This document shows positions 11,009 to 24,510 of a DNA stretch of 64,000 nucleotides, in pieces; position 1 is the first letter of the stretch, and each line of letters opens with the position of its first letter. The notes beneath the pieces are model-generated. The model saw nothing but the letters and a program-made list of their open reading frames with translations. It was not told where the DNA came from and did not search any database. The position numbers and the translations under genes were made by a program. Source of the stretch: Taenia hydatigena (Eukaryota > Platyhelminthes > Cestoda > Cyclophyllidea > Taeniidae); assembly GCA_036345935.2 (NCBI GenBank), contig JADWOT020000006.1, positions 9,522,519 through 9,586,518 on the forward strand, in the 5' to 3' direction.

Positions 11009-14000
11009 GGTATACCGTATTCTCTATTTAGTGTCCTGCATTTATAAGGCGAAGCCTGCCTGGCAAAAGATGAATAAGACGTTTTTCTAGTGGATAGCAC
11101 CAATATTGACTAATGCTTGCGTCTAAGTCTAAAGTGTTAGATACTTACATTAATACCTTAGTGCAACTTTACAAGTCATATAATGACACAGGGTGCTTTA
11201 TGAAGACGTCTGCCTTCCTGTGATGCATTTCGGTAAAACGCCACTGCCATATGTCGATATAGATGCTGTGTTTATTCAAATTTATACATTCAAAAGAATG
11301 CTGAATTTCTGCACAAATTTGACTGCGAATTTATGGTTAGACATTATTTTCCCATCGTACCAATGCAAAAAAAGCTTCAAGGAGTAAAATGAGGTAATTT
11401 TGTACCAGTCAGACGCATAGAAATTCACTAACCTTGGACGAGATAAATGCAAAGGCAGCACCTGTTCGAGGGTCACAGAACAACCAAGTAATCGCGGCTT
11501 TATCCTAAATGGATTTGCCTATCCTTAGACTACGGCAATGCCTTCTGTACGCAATCATGTGCCCACAGCGCGACGTAAGTGAACACATCTTGGTTTGTAA
11601 TGCTAAGTTAAAGTAAAGTACCTGTTGCGTAAAGTTTCAGTGGTAGAAGATTGCCATGTAAGCTTTTGTGGCTTTTCACATCAAAAAGTGGGCAACTTGG
11701 AAAAGTATCTCAAAAGATTCTTCTTGCTGCAGTGCTCACCATTGCAGTTCACAATCCTTCCTAGAGGAGACACGAGCTTGAAAGCCTCAACTGCCTATTG
11801 CGCTTTATCTCCAAAAGCAAAAGTTAACCCAGCCATGACAACGGGACAGTCGTTCGGAGGAGGATCTCTAGAAGAATAGCCAAATTAGAGTGAGGGCGAA
11901 AGTAAGAAGGAGGTAGTACCCGCCTCCCGTCCCACCTCTTGCTGGTCTTGAGGTTACTAACCTAAGCTGTGTTGCAAGAAGAAGCTTTACTACCCACCGC
12001 CAAGTTGCATGGCGGAGAATCGAGTAGACGAACCCCAACTGTAATTGGATAGTAGTCGTCCAGGTATGCACATTGGACGATTCCATTTGCAACACATTAG
12101 CTGGAAAATGCTTCGAAATAACTGCTGCAATGATTGCTTACTTAACAACAGGCAGGTCTCACCGCCAGTCAGTTTCGAAATAATTTTGGAGCGAAAAGTT
12201 TCATAGCATCAAAGTAGTAGTGAACGGATTGATGGTCATCGGTAGACAACGTTTCATGGACTCGTCTGCTTAGCTTCAATTACTTCCCCAACTTATGTGA
12301 TTTTAAGCTAGCTTTCACCCCATTTTTTCCCAAAGTCCTAAAGGGCAAAGTTGGTTTGACGACTCCGCCAGTCATAACCCCGAGTTGAGCTAGTTTTGTC
12401 AGACAGGCAGGCTCCAATCACACCCATTGGAGTCAACTGGCATTGTCTCTCTAATTGGGGTGTTCAAAGTGGAAGGAAAGTAATGGAGGTTATGCCAAGA
12501 GTGCCTTGTCAATAGACAGACATATGGCCGCATTTCGTGATGCTCGCATCGTGATCCTGGCTTGCAAGTGGCACACTGGGCTGTGTCGAGAAACCCATCA
12601 AATGTTGATGACCTAACGTTAGGCTTATTGCTTACAAGCACTCACCTTTATTGAACATCTCTCCCTATTATTCGTCATTGCTGATTACTTTGATTTATAG
12701 CACTGGCCTTTAGAAGTCCATTGTTCACATTATCTCAGCTGAAGGACTGACGAGTAAAATTTTTCGCTCTCCTTTAGTCGCACATCTCATCATACTTTGG
12801 ACTCTTAATGCTTGTCACTAGTTGATTGCCACATTTGTTGTAAACACCCGTTTGTGCATCCTATCATACGCAACTTACCCCAAACCTCAGTTTGCGTCAT
12901 CGGCAGAGCTTCATGATGCAGCGTTAAACTGTATGTGAGGGATCGACAAATAAGCGTCAGTAAAAGGTAATTAGATTCTCGTTTGAAGTATAGTAGTTGG
13001 GGTTGTTAATGTGTACAAGCTGAAGCGAATGGATTGTATTGGCATTTGGTTCCACCTTTCAAAACGGTTAAACCATCTTCGACTTGATTAGTAAATCCTG
13101 GGATGTATCAGCAGTGAACTATCATTTCCCCTCAATATCAGCCCCAGTACTGATGTTTAAGGAAGGAAGTGTCGAGGGACACTAGTTTCATTTCAATTAA
13201 CTGCACCATTTAGCTTTGAATACTTTTAGCATGTTGGTTGTAGTGAATTTGGCATCCGAGAACATCCATTATTTAATTTTATTCAACTTACCTCGGAAAT
13301 CGTACGCCATGTGAAAATCGCCAAAGGTTGGAAAACCAATGCTGACGGCATAAAAACTAAGTAAACAAGAATGTAATAATTTGCGCCAACGAGACAGTTC
13401 TAACACATAGGATCCATGGTAATTGTAGATATGTTAACAGAGTTTCATGTTATCTTATGCGAGACAAAAGCTAATTGCACATTTTATTGTATTGAAGTGA
13501 GTAATCCAATGCTCATCAAACACATTGAAGTATTGTGGACATGAAATACGCAAATATATCAGATTGTGAGATCCGTTGGTAATGCTAGCTAAAACTCAGT
13601 CAAACAGTTCAAAAAAATTAGTTAGACCACCATTAACGCTGGGCGGACTGATAATAAGGAAATTTAGGGCTTGCTTGGCTGGGGTGGCTGTGTATTTTTT
13701 GCAATCTATTTAAGTTTTGAACGGATCTAATTATAATTGCTACATCCAGCTATAGCCCAAGTTTCCAGTGCATTCAACTCACAGCAGTCGTTGGAGCCTG
13801 TTTTGCTCCATGCAGAATTTCGAATGCCTGTACACAACCTTGGAGTAGAATTCCCAACACGATGCGGATAAGGTTGGCTTTTGCCTTCTCAATACAAAAC
13901 GATGTGCTTATTAACATATCGAGGCGTCAAATAAGTTATATTTTGCCCTCGATCCCAGTACCAGCTTGATCATGCTCTCTACACACTCGGTTCGTAGTGC

Positions 14001-15812
14001 TGTATCTCCTTTCCCATGAAGGTGGTCATCCCAAGGAAGTGAGCTATTTTTTGTAGATCTGAGTGGTCCTCAAGTTGCTACTTCAGTCCACTTGATGGCT
14101 AAGCTAGACAATAAAAGTTTCTTACCTGTTTTAAGAATAATGATGGACATGTTTATCCATCAAAATTCATCGAAACTAACCTAGAAAATTTGATAACATG
14201 ATTTTATTTTAAACATGCTAAGTGTTATTTCTTGTATAAATGAACAAGTAACAAGCGAAAACAGCTTATTTCGCTGGATTTGTTTAAGCCACATGCTGAA
14301 GTGGAGGTACTGAAGACCATCCAGTGGTTATGACTGGTTAAATAATCCACTTTGGCCTTTTTATGCCCTTTTATCTGGATGATATAAAAGTTAAGATGAT
14401 GGTGAATTGTTCATAAAATAAACAACACAACCCCTTTAGTGTTTGATGCATTTTTTCTCACTGTCATCTGAGGAGTGGGCTACTTAGGTTGCGTATGTGA
14501 AAAGCTTAATGAAGGCACATGATTTCAGCTAAAACACTCAAGAGCATGCAAATAATTGAATCACCTGGACCCTTCTACTCATTTAGTGTTCACTCACTTA
14601 AAGGATGTCTAGCAAGTCAAAAATGTATTAGTAAGCCGTGGAAATTGAGTCGAAATTTTTATCAGACATTTTCCACATTCTCCTAACGTCTAAGGTTCAG
14701 GCTTCTTGTTGTGTTACCATCTAATTTTTCAGACGTAGACCTATCATTGCAACTTTCAATTTTGCCAGCCTTTTCCACATTTAGCAAGGCATTTATTTTT
14801 CCCGAGTTCTAATTTATCTACCGAAGAAAGTCAATAAGAATGAGGTAGTTAATGCCTCCTCAATCTTTTTTGGCAATCCAAAAGGGGTTTGCTTGCGAAT
14901 TTTTGCTTGAAATATGTACGCTCAAGCCAATGGGGAAGATCATCAATTTAATAAGTAAGCCTTTTATATCTATGGGATTCAGTGTTCACACACACGTCGA
15001 AAATCGTACGAGGATTATTCAATTTAGGACGCCTTACTTTCTGGAGAGAAGAGAAGTCCATGCGCAGCTATGGGTTTATGGTGTTACTCGAGGTGTTAGA
15101 GCTTCATTATTAACCTGTGCTAAGGAATGACGATGATTCCACATTGCTCGTGAAAATGGTGAAGTATAACTAATGGGCGGCACTTGTTTAGTATCAGAAC
15201 TCCGATCCGGATTACACTTTTATGCAGTTTGTTATCAGTCAATTCGTACAGCAACCCAAGTTTAAGAATAGTCAATGTGATTGTGAACTGCCAGCTCCCT
15301 TGATATGCCCGAGTTCACCTAGGCTACATCGCATCAACCGTGTGTGGGCGTTTTGTTGAGGCGCAATCTGTGCAGTTCAAGCGGACGCGTTATAGCTATA
15401 CGTGCTTACTACGACAGCGGGACGCCGCACAAATAAAGATGGTAGTTTGTTTCAACAAACCTCAACTCTAATTTCCCCATCGATCCAGGAAGGTTGTTAA
15501 ATCAATGCATATCATGCAAGTCCAAAATTGTGTTGCGTCTCCACACTGCATCAATCTCACTGACAGGTTTTCGATAACTGCAGGTATGAAGATTCCTCCT
15601 ATTTCATTTAACTCACAATTACTCATGATCATCAATCGAAAGCACACCTATAAACTGTAAAATCTGAATTCAATAAACTGGCTACAGCAAGAGTGTGAGT
15701 AATGTAAACCTCGACACATGAAAACGCTTTACCTTTTAGGTTCTGTGCTTTCCCCACATCTTCGAGGGGGGCAAAATTAAATCACCTCAACATTGTCAAT
15801 GTGCCTAGTTTG

Positions 15813-15839
15813 ACACCCACACACACATACACACACACA
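15813..15839. repeat. CA dinucleotide repeat
   Basis: A short impure run of CA units. It is a simple-sequence repeat with no associated gene. Confidence 0.7.
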
Positions 15840-18800
15840 GGCCAACTTGCAATGCTGAGCAAGATGATGCTCCAGTGTGTTCGTGTGTGCCAAAAGTGGT
15901 GAGGTCTCTTCATCAGGCAGCTATTCTACCACCAATCAGTTGCTTTCATTATTCTAAAAACACTTGGCACCCAGTGTTTTAGCATATTCATTTCGCACCA
16001 ACTCACCTTGCTTCAATTCTAATTGCCTGAGCTCCTACGAAGACTGCAGGGCAGGTGCTTCATTAGAACACACCTAAATTGAGGTCTCTTAATTGTATGC
16101 GATGCTATAATAGCGTGACTTTTGAGCGTCCTTTTAAATGAGCCTTCGACTACTTCTACATTAGCCAAATCAGTCCCCCTTTTAGATGCATTCTACCCTT
16201 TTTAATTCGGCCGGCGGAAGACACACCAAGCTGGAAAAGACGTCTAGCAAATTGAAAAAAAGGACGTTTTTATGTCCAAACCATTTACAAATTATAATTA
16301 GCTCTTGCTTCACAAATCCTTACTCAGAGCATCTTTGTATGAGACTGACAATTCTTTGAGTATCGACAGGTGCATGTCCATCCCAGCATAAGTAGCTCAT
16401 AGAAAAAGTAGTTTTCAACTTCAGCATTTGTATTGCCTGAATCGTTTGGGTGGCCTTTGAATGAACTTTCTATTGATCTATATTCAAGCTTCTCTTTGAT
16501 GCTCGATGAAGAAATGCAGGCGTTGCTGCGTGTGGCTTATGCAATCTTCAAGCTAATTGAATCCGGCTTTCATTCTCTCTACTATTATCATGCAGCCCCA
16601 TTACAATGTTGCTGCATTATCCCTCACTATTCGGAGAATCTTTATTACACTCTCTTTGTGCTAATCCCATTTGTCGTGCGATACTCGTTAGGGTTTATTT
16701 TCTACCAGATTTAAAATTCACACATTTCTAAGTAAAGTGATCGTTTGAGCAAGCCTTGATTTTAATTTTCTTACTTTACTAGGCGGCACAAAAGTGCACG
16801 ACTGCGGGAACCGAAAGTAGGAATGAGGGATTGTTGACTTGCTGACACCGAAGACTGTTGATGAATGGCACCTGAATGACAATCAACATCCGTCTGGTCA
16901 AACATGCTGGCACGGTTGAAAAGCAAAATTCACAAATGCAAACATTCGACCACCAATTATTTGTTCATGCCAATTCAGTCATGCCACCGTGGATTAGCCC
17001 TCTACAATGGTAGTGCTGCACAGCTTCTGCATTTTAAGTTCCATTAGATGTGTAAATTGCTTTCGATTGCAAATTTCCAAACCTAGTTAGTATTCATTTT
17101 CATGGACTGATGGATTGGCACATTATGTGAATTGAGAGTCATCAGATAATTATCATCATTGTCGAAGTGATAAGTAGCAAGACAGACATTACAATGGAGG
17201 ATTATTCAAGTTTGGATATTTTAGAGACAAATTCCTCAGAATCCGCATTCCAGCTTCAAAACAGCGTTACGTCAGTGAACCCTACACTTGGAGGCTGGCC
17301 TAGAGGTATTCGAACCGAAGTCCCGACAGCAATCACTTCATCATTTTAAAACTGACTCATGCAGCTCGATTGCAATTTGAAAAATTTTCTCTCTAGTTGC
17401 CTACTTATCCTAATGTCAAATTCGTATTTCAATCTTCACGACCTTTTATTGGACGCAGTCATTATAAAACTGTGCCGAAACAGAATTATACCATCATACC
17501 ACCATTTTAGTAGACTTTATGAAATCCTAACGTCTTTGTTCCACTTCTGGTTTCCCGCCTTTTCAATAGCATTTGTTTTCGAAGGTACTTGTTTCTACCC
17601 AACTTAAATTGATTGCATTAGTCTGCAATGTGCTTTTACTTCGGCATCTTTTTGCAGAATTCACTCCGTCGTGCACTTACAAATTTAATGCCAATTATCC
17701 AAAACCTCAACCACAAGGTGTGGTTTAACGACATGCTGTTGAAAATGCTTACTTTTTTCGGGGATCCAGTCCACAACCCAGCCTCCAATCGGTCCACGTC
17801 CTAGTGTTGGGCTTTAACTTTTCTAAAGCTCCGTATTCCTCTCAAAAATAGGGTGTTTTGTTTCCATGCGAAAAAGGTAGAAGAGAATGCATTTATTTGT
17901 GCCTGGTTTGGGAAATAGCCGTGCTTTTTTAGGCTTCAAATCGAATTAACAAACGCCCCTAATAAGGTTATGCCTTTTTGGACAAATTCACATGTAGCGG
18001 CAATTAACATGTGAACTTGCGTTACCCGAAGAACCTCACAAGTTACAAGAGGGCACTTATTATTTGCCACTTTAATATCGTGATGAGCGAATTCTCATCA
18101 GCAGCTCTATCTACAGTGAATATGGTTCGTGAGAGTTACCTTTGCGGCAGGAATGTGACTACAGGGTTTCATTTGTCTCACAAACTTCGTCACCAAAGAA
18201 TGGCCTAGGACGCAGCAGGTCTTACGCACAGTTCTTTCAAAAAATGTACCTTCTTACCTCGTGGAGATAAGGCTGAAAATCATAGGCTTGCACAGGATGA
18301 CACATTGACAAAAGGTAATTACCCAGCTTGAAAATAGATCACTATGTCGTTAGTTGTGCATCAGCACATATAAGGTATGTTGGGGTCGCGATTTTTGTCG
18401 GTTGGCCTTTCAAGGGGGCTAACATCCAAGGTGGGGAATTCTCAAGAAGGGTAGTAGTTTCATCAACAATTAAAGGGACTTCTTGCAACAGGAAAAAGAC
18501 TTTAAGAAATCATTTTTGCTTAAGGTCATCCTTTCTTGAAGTTCACACCAAAAACTATTTTCTTGGATTTTAAGGATGTGATACAGAGTGATTTGTTACA
18601 TAATCGGCTAAGGTATTCCATCATCAAAAATCCTGGGCCCGTGGATATTTAGCATTCATTGTGAGTACCTTGCCCATGTTCTGCTGCACAAGGTGCATTC
18701 GCGAAAATTTTAAACAGAATGATACAGTCTATTTAAAGGGCTCTTCTTCGAGTTATTAATTCTCGTGTCCTGCATTACTATCTGAAAGCAAGTCAGAATT

Positions 18801-19677
18801 ATTCGCTTTCGCGATCAAAGGTAAAGCAGAAAAGACTCAAGTAAATTCTCTTCGCTTGTCCCATTATTTTTAGCCTATTGCCTAATCGACTCAAAATCTG
18901 TATCAGCCAAAGGCGATATCGCCTGGTTGTTGAACCTAAATCACATTTGTGACAATTTCCTCAACCTTACAAATCCCATTCTTTCTCAGTTAACGCACTA
19001 GAAACTATAACAGATTTTGTGAATTTAGTTGCATTTTCCAGGGCAGAACCATACTTAAAAGGTGCTACTTTTATATTGACAATAGGTCTTTCTTTGCATC
19101 CATTTTCTATCACGTCAGCAGGGTTCGTTGCATCAAGCAGTGAGCAGGGCCCTCAGGTTTACAGTGCGACTCACTGCCACCGCATGGGCCTGCAGTGTAT
19201 GGCCGTTCGCATGTACTGTATAGCAGAAGCCTAAATCCACGCGTTGGTCTGTCCTTTTCAAACTCATAGGATAAAAAGTCCTTACCATTAAGGCGACGAT
19301 TCTCTGCTATGCTTTAGCATATTCACATGATAGCATTGCGTTGTTCGTTACAAGGAGACTCACAAGTGGAAGGTTAGAATTAAGGGGTAGTCAGGTGCAC
19401 TCTCCGAAAAAAATATTCCAACTTTTAAAAATCCCGGTCTCTTCTGACTCTCAAGGCTAAGTACAATCTATTTAACCATGCGACATTATTCCACCATTCG
19501 ATTCCATAGCTCAAGTCACGAACATTCGAGTCATTGTGAAATGGGAATTTGTCGTCTTGATGTTACAGACATAAAACCACAACGAAACATAATGTGATCT
19601 AAAAACTTTCCATCCTCAAATTCTTTTGAGACAAAAAAGTCGCTGAATTTGAGCATGGACTGTTCGGAACTTATGAT

Positions 19678-20580
19678 TCAAAACGGCAGAATGTGAAGGA
19701 CGGTTGGCCTCGGAGAGGTGGAATCAACTCCAAACCTCCCCATTCTTTTTCCTTCAGTGGCCACCATCACACCAACTCCCTTCGGTGCGATTGCACCCGG
19801 CGCCTCACCTATTCCCCCCATTCCTCTCCTTGTTTTTTTCAAATCAATGGTTGGCGGGACGGGCGCCTTCCATTCGCGCCTAGCCAAACTTATTCCTATT
19901 ATGCTTATTTGAGTGTCCACTTTCATGATTTTTTTAAGCCGAGACTTAAATAATGCACTTTTGTCAGCCATTTCAATGACCCCATCTTTGCGATTACGGT
20001 AAAAAAACTACTGGCTGTCATTGTTTCCTTTTCTTTCAGCCAACATCAACCAAATGTTTAGTCAGAAGCCTGTTTATCGGACTAAATAATCCACCCCTAA
20101 CACTAGCATCCGTCACACCGTAAGTTTTACTTAAACTACAAACAACCGACTCGTGCTACTAAGCAAGGTCACATTCGAACGCGAGAGAGACTACATCGGC
20201 AACCCAATTGACGACCTCACACCCGACCCAGGGGCGCACCACCGTGTGAATGCACCCAGACCTGTCCTCACGCGGTGACGTCGGCCAACCCAGGCACTCC
20301 GTAGACGTGTGATACGCGTCCTCAGACTGCCGACCTCGCGGTGGCTTGAGATCCATGCATGATTAAAACATCCCCGGAAGCCAAGTCCTACTGGGCAGAG
20401 GGAACAAACCCGACCAACACACGGCTAGACGTGAATTCGGGAGAAATCCAACCCAATCACGATACACCCCGGGCTCCCGGGCCAACCGCTCCAAGATCGA
20501 GACTTCCCACACATAAAAAGGAACAGGGAAAACAACGATTCCCAATTTCATTGAATTAGTAGGAAATTTCAAGAGACTAC
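19678..20580. other. GC-rich unexplained segment downstream of EF2
   Basis: The base composition changes sharply here from the AT-rich background to CpG-containing, GC-rich DNA. It is strongest from about 20160 to 20540. Short frames stay open on both strands, for example a 97-residue minus frame from 19971 to 19678 with a fair start context. None carries a recognisable domain. Possible explanations are a remnant of an unrelated mobile element, a foreign insert, or 3' untranslated sequence of EF2. I cannot choose among them. Confidence 0.35.
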
Positions 20581-20694
20581 TACCAGCTGTTTGTAGCCCT
20601 AATATGACCTTGCCTAATCCTCGCAGACAGTCCCTTAGGCATTTTACATTTTAAAACGGAAGGATGCGTACGTCCTGAAAATTCTATTTGAGTC

Positions 20695-23468
20695 TCATAG
20701 TTTGTCGATAAAGTTATCGAGACTTGGGATAGCTTCGGGCTTGCCCTTGCGTTTTCTGATACCAGCAACGAGAATACCAGGTTTGCTGCTTGGATCGAGG
20801 GGATTACCTGGGTACAACTGCCAATGGTCAAACTGGCATTGAGGGAAGGCTTTACCACTGGTGGCGGCACGAAGCTCTGCCGTAAAGCCTAAGAACAAGG
20901 GTTACATTACATAAGACATTCTTACCGAAGGACTCGTTTACAGGTAGGTACGCCTTCACGATATAGATTGGCGTACCAGGAGTATTTTCTTCGCTGAAAA
21001 TAACGCCTCGTTTTCTGTTAAGCGTACTGTAAATGCCTCCCAAAGCATCCTCCGGTGTCTGAATTTCACAAACATAAACAGGTTCCAAAATAGCCGGCGA
21101 GGCAGTAAGGCAGGCGCCATAGAAACAACGCCTGGCGGTAGGAATAATTTGGCCTCCACCTCGGTGAATGGCATCAGCGTGGAGGACCACATCCTCGATA
21201 TTGAATCTAATACCCCGCATGTTTTCATCACACAGGACACCATCCATGGTGACGAACTGGAAGGCGGCCACAACACTATCCTTGATGTCGTTAAGGTACT
21301 GCACACCCTTTGTGATGTCAACGACCACATTAGGCCCGGTACGATCGGGACCGAAGCACCAAATCTTACGCGCATCGGTAGCATCCCAGCCATAGTTTTC
21401 CGTCAAAATACGACCCCGAATCTTTGGGTCTTGCTTCGCACTAACCGCATTGTCGTCGATTTCCTTGGTGAGGTCTTCACCTAGTGGTTCCGCGCGGAAG
21501 AATAGGCGATTATGTTTGTTGGGGGATTTTGACAAGGCTTGAACTGAAGACACTTCGGTGACAGTTTCTCTGTACGAAACCACGGGTTCAGATTTCTTGA
21601 TTGGAATACAAGCATGATCCTCCTCCAAATCTTTTAAACAGATTTCCAGGTGTAATTCGCCCGCTCCGGCAATAATATGTTCACCTGATTCCTCGGTTTG
21701 AATAAGGACCATGGGATCAGACTTTGCTAGGCGCTTGAGGCCTTCCACCAATTTTGGCAAATCACTAGGATTTTTGCAATCAACAGCAACACGAACCACA
21801 GGACTGACACTGAATTTCATTTGACGCATGTTATGGGCACCAGCAAAGGTTGTAATAGTACCGGTCTTTACAAGAAACTGATCAACACCTACAAGACCGC
21901 AGATGTTGCCACAAGGAACGTCATCAATGGCCTCCGTATAACGACCCATCATTAGAATGGTGCGTTGGATAGACTTTTCACAGCAATCATCCTTCTTGCC
22001 GTGAACGTAATTAGGACCCATAATCCGTACTTTCTGACCAGTCGCGATCGTACCTGAAAAAACACGACCAAGGGCGTAAAAACGACCCTTGTCAGATGTC
22101 GGGACCATTTTGCTGACGTACATCATGAGACAAGCATTGGGATCACAATTCATTATACCAACAGCGGCCTCATCGTCCTTGGGACCTTCATATAGCATCT
22201 CCATACGATACCGCTGAGATACAAAAGGACTTGGAAGGTGAATGCAAATCATCTCGAGAAGGCAATCACCCGCTGGAAGCCATTTATGCATTATGGTCTT
22301 TAACAAAACCTTAGCAGGCTGATCATGTTCCTCTGTGGTTAATTTTACATTAATCGCAGTAAGCATTTTCTGAATCATCGCTTTGTCCTCATCTTGAACT
22401 GCCCTGAAGATCTTCGTGATTGGGTCAAGTATAAAGTGCACGAATGCCCGTACGTCTTTGGGGTCGGTTTTCGATTTGCGCCACTTCTTCTCAGCTGCAT
22501 TGAAGAAGTTATCTCCCCACAGCCGGGGAAGGAGCTTATCAGCATCCATCCCCGTACGTTTTGCGTAGAATGTCGCCAGTGTGTGCAAAGTGAAGGCCCA
22601 GCTTTGCAAACCGGAGCCAAACCCAACGGTACCATTCCCAGGATTCACAGTTACATCACCCATTGGGCCATCGTGTTCACTGAATTGAGCTATGATAACG
22701 TTGACGTTCTCAACGACCCTGGAGAGATGTTGATATAAAGACTCCGGATCCTGACCCATGGTGCTCAATGCCTTGTCCAACTTGTTCATAAAAAGAATGG
22801 GCTTGATACGTTCAGCAATAGCTTGGCGCAAAACGGTCTCAGTCTGAACACAAACACCTACGAGGGACCCAATAGTTCCAAACTGGTACTTACCTGAAAC
22901 GGCATCTACGACAACGAGAGCACCATCTGTCACACGCAAGGCAGCTGTAACCTCAGAGCTGAAGTCAACGTGACCGGGCGAATCGATAAGGTTTATCAAA
23001 AAACCACATTCATCCTTCCCCGATTCATCACGGTCCACAGGTTGGACTTTGCGCACGTAATCTAGCTGCTCCGCATTCAATTCATTATACAGACTAATAG
23101 CCGTCGACTTAATTGTGATGCACCGATCCTGCTCGTCTTTGCGAGTGTCTGTGAAGCGAGCATCACCAGCACGTGACTCTGCAATGATACCAGCCTTTGA
23201 AACCAGCGAGTCAGTTAGGGTAGATTTTCCGTGATCAACATGAGCGATCACAGACATATTCCGAATGTTTTTGTTTTTCGACATCAACCTACGAATCTCG
23301 GCGACTGTGAAATTCACCTACAAAAAAACGAGACATGAGCCCTTGATTCAGTGACAAGAAAGTAAGAGAACAAGATAAAAGCATAATGAAGGGCTGTGAC
23401 AATAGTGCATCCGTTATGTTCCGTCCCAGACCATTATCCATTCTCCATAGAAAAAATACACGCACCAT
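20695..23468 (-). CDS. EEF2: Eukaryotic translation elongation factor 2
   Basis: Ribosomal translocase GTPase. Exons on the minus strand are 23468-23466, 23317-22894, 22857-20926 and 20888-20695, giving 850 residues, the usual family length. Exon 1 is only the ATG; exon 2 then reads [12 protein letters not shown] and [17 protein letters not shown] (the GTP-binding P-loop). DSPGHVD and NKLD are the other G motifs. The segment [17 protein letters not shown] is the effector region whose threonine is the known EF2-kinase target. [12 protein letters not shown] near the C-terminus carries the histidine that becomes diphthamide, and the chain ends DNFIDKL. Introns 2 and 3 are only 36 and 37 nt. The 36-nt intron (22893-22858) lacks stops and is a multiple of three, so reading through it adds 12 false residues between VSG and VCVQTETV. 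The start ATG has A at -3. No AATAAA is obvious downstream. Confidence 0.97.
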
Positions 23469-23833
23469 CTTTGAGCAACCTTCCGCTACCACTCCGGATG
23501 GACAGTCGAAAAAGTGGCAGTTGAGTGAATTAAACAAAACACGTTGACGTTGGCAATTATTATTGCAGTGGAGAACGACTCGATTTTTTGCACTTTTAAT
23601 TACAAACTTTTATAGCGTTTTAAAGACCCGAAATACAAAGTAGAGTTGATTTCACCACTTGCAAGAATATATTATGGCTGAAACCAATGCAATACACATA
23701 AAACAAAGGTCTAGAAACAGACCGCAGGTGTCCCCTAAATCATTTTGACCCAAAAGTGTGCTGCTTTATCCAGTTCTTTATATTTTGGTGGCAATGAGAT
23801 TAGTCAAATATTTACACAGTCACCAAAATTCCA

Positions 23834-24209
23834 TGTACCATCTCGAGGCTCCTTCGAAGGCAAATGAAGACAGAATATTAAAGTAGAACATATATTGTAG
23901 CGTCCCGAGGCTCCCTTAAGGCAAAAGAAGGCAAATTGGCAGGGTAGGATATATATATTCACCGGACGGAGGGAAATAGACTGCTGGCATGGCCCGGAGG
24001 CCAGCCCACGCAGCTAGAGCAGTACGGACACCTCTGTGACCTTGACAGGAACCGGCAGTTCTAACAAACAAAGTACTACATATATGTTCAACGGACAGGG
24101 GGAAAAAAGCTGCTGGCATGGCCCGAAGGCCAGCCTACGCAGCTAGGGCAATATGGCCACATCTGTCACCCTGACTGAAGCTGGTAGTTCAAACAAACTA
24201 AGCACTACT
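23834..24209 (-). mobile_element. Older solo LTR split by a nested LTR
   Basis: The two halves, about 23834-23895 and 24081-24209, are the 3' and 5' parts of one LTR of the TRIM-like family in minus orientation. They are interrupted by the complete unit at 23896-24080. Joined across the insertion, they give one unit of roughly the usual length. Divergence from the consensus is greater than in the inserted copy, for example at its outer ends (TGTACC and CACTACT in place of TGTAGC and TACTACA). Confidence 0.75.
23896..24080 (-). mobile_element. Solo LTR nested in another LTR, TSD TATAT
   Basis: A 185-bp unit running from TGTAGCGTCC to AAGTACTACA, i.e. with the TG...CA ends of LTR-retrotransposon terminal repeats, in minus orientation. 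It is flanked on both sides by TATAT, a 5-bp target-site duplication, although the AT repeat at the target means this could be fortuitous. It inserted into the TATA-like stretch of an older copy. Confidence 0.85.
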
Positions 24210-24351
24210 GTTTAATTATTTACCCGTGAATAACAAAACGACGCCGGAACTAACGATTTTGGCAAGCACATTTCGACAAATGCTTTGCTCGTCATAGTGG
24301 TCATGAGAGTGCGGAATCCACCTCACTTCCTAGCAAGATTCATGTTGTTAG

Positions 24352-24510
24352 TGCAGCGTCCCGAGGCTCCCTCAAATGCAAAAGAAGGCAGAATGCTAGG
24401 GTAGAACACATATATTCAGCGGATAGAGAGAAATAAGCTGCTGGCATGGCCCGGAGGCCATCTCTGTAACCCTGACCGAAACCGGTAGTTCAAAGAAACA
24501 AAGTACTACA
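24352..24510 (-). mobile_element. Solo LTR with internal deletion
   Basis: A further copy of the same LTR family, minus orientation, starting TGCAGCGTCC and ending AAGTACTACA. About 29 bp normally found between the GGCATGGCCCGGAGGCCA block and the CTCTGT block are missing, so it is 159 bp long. The flanking 5-mers GTTAG and GTTGA are only partly alike. Confidence 0.8.

Larger units (their letters stand above)
9340..19677. other. Long gene-poor AT-rich stretch
   Basis: About 10 kb without a gene I can support. Open frames are short, lack recognisable motifs and are no longer than expected by chance. The one segment that stands out is about 10853-11008, listed separately. A short CA repeat lies at 15813-15839. 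No LTR copy of the family found further right is visible here. Confidence 0.4.

Noticed and set aside
19678..19971. 97-residue minus-strand frame with a fair start context
   Set aside because: No known domain. The region is GC-rich, so long stopless frames occur on both strands. Reported as a composition anomaly, not as a gene.
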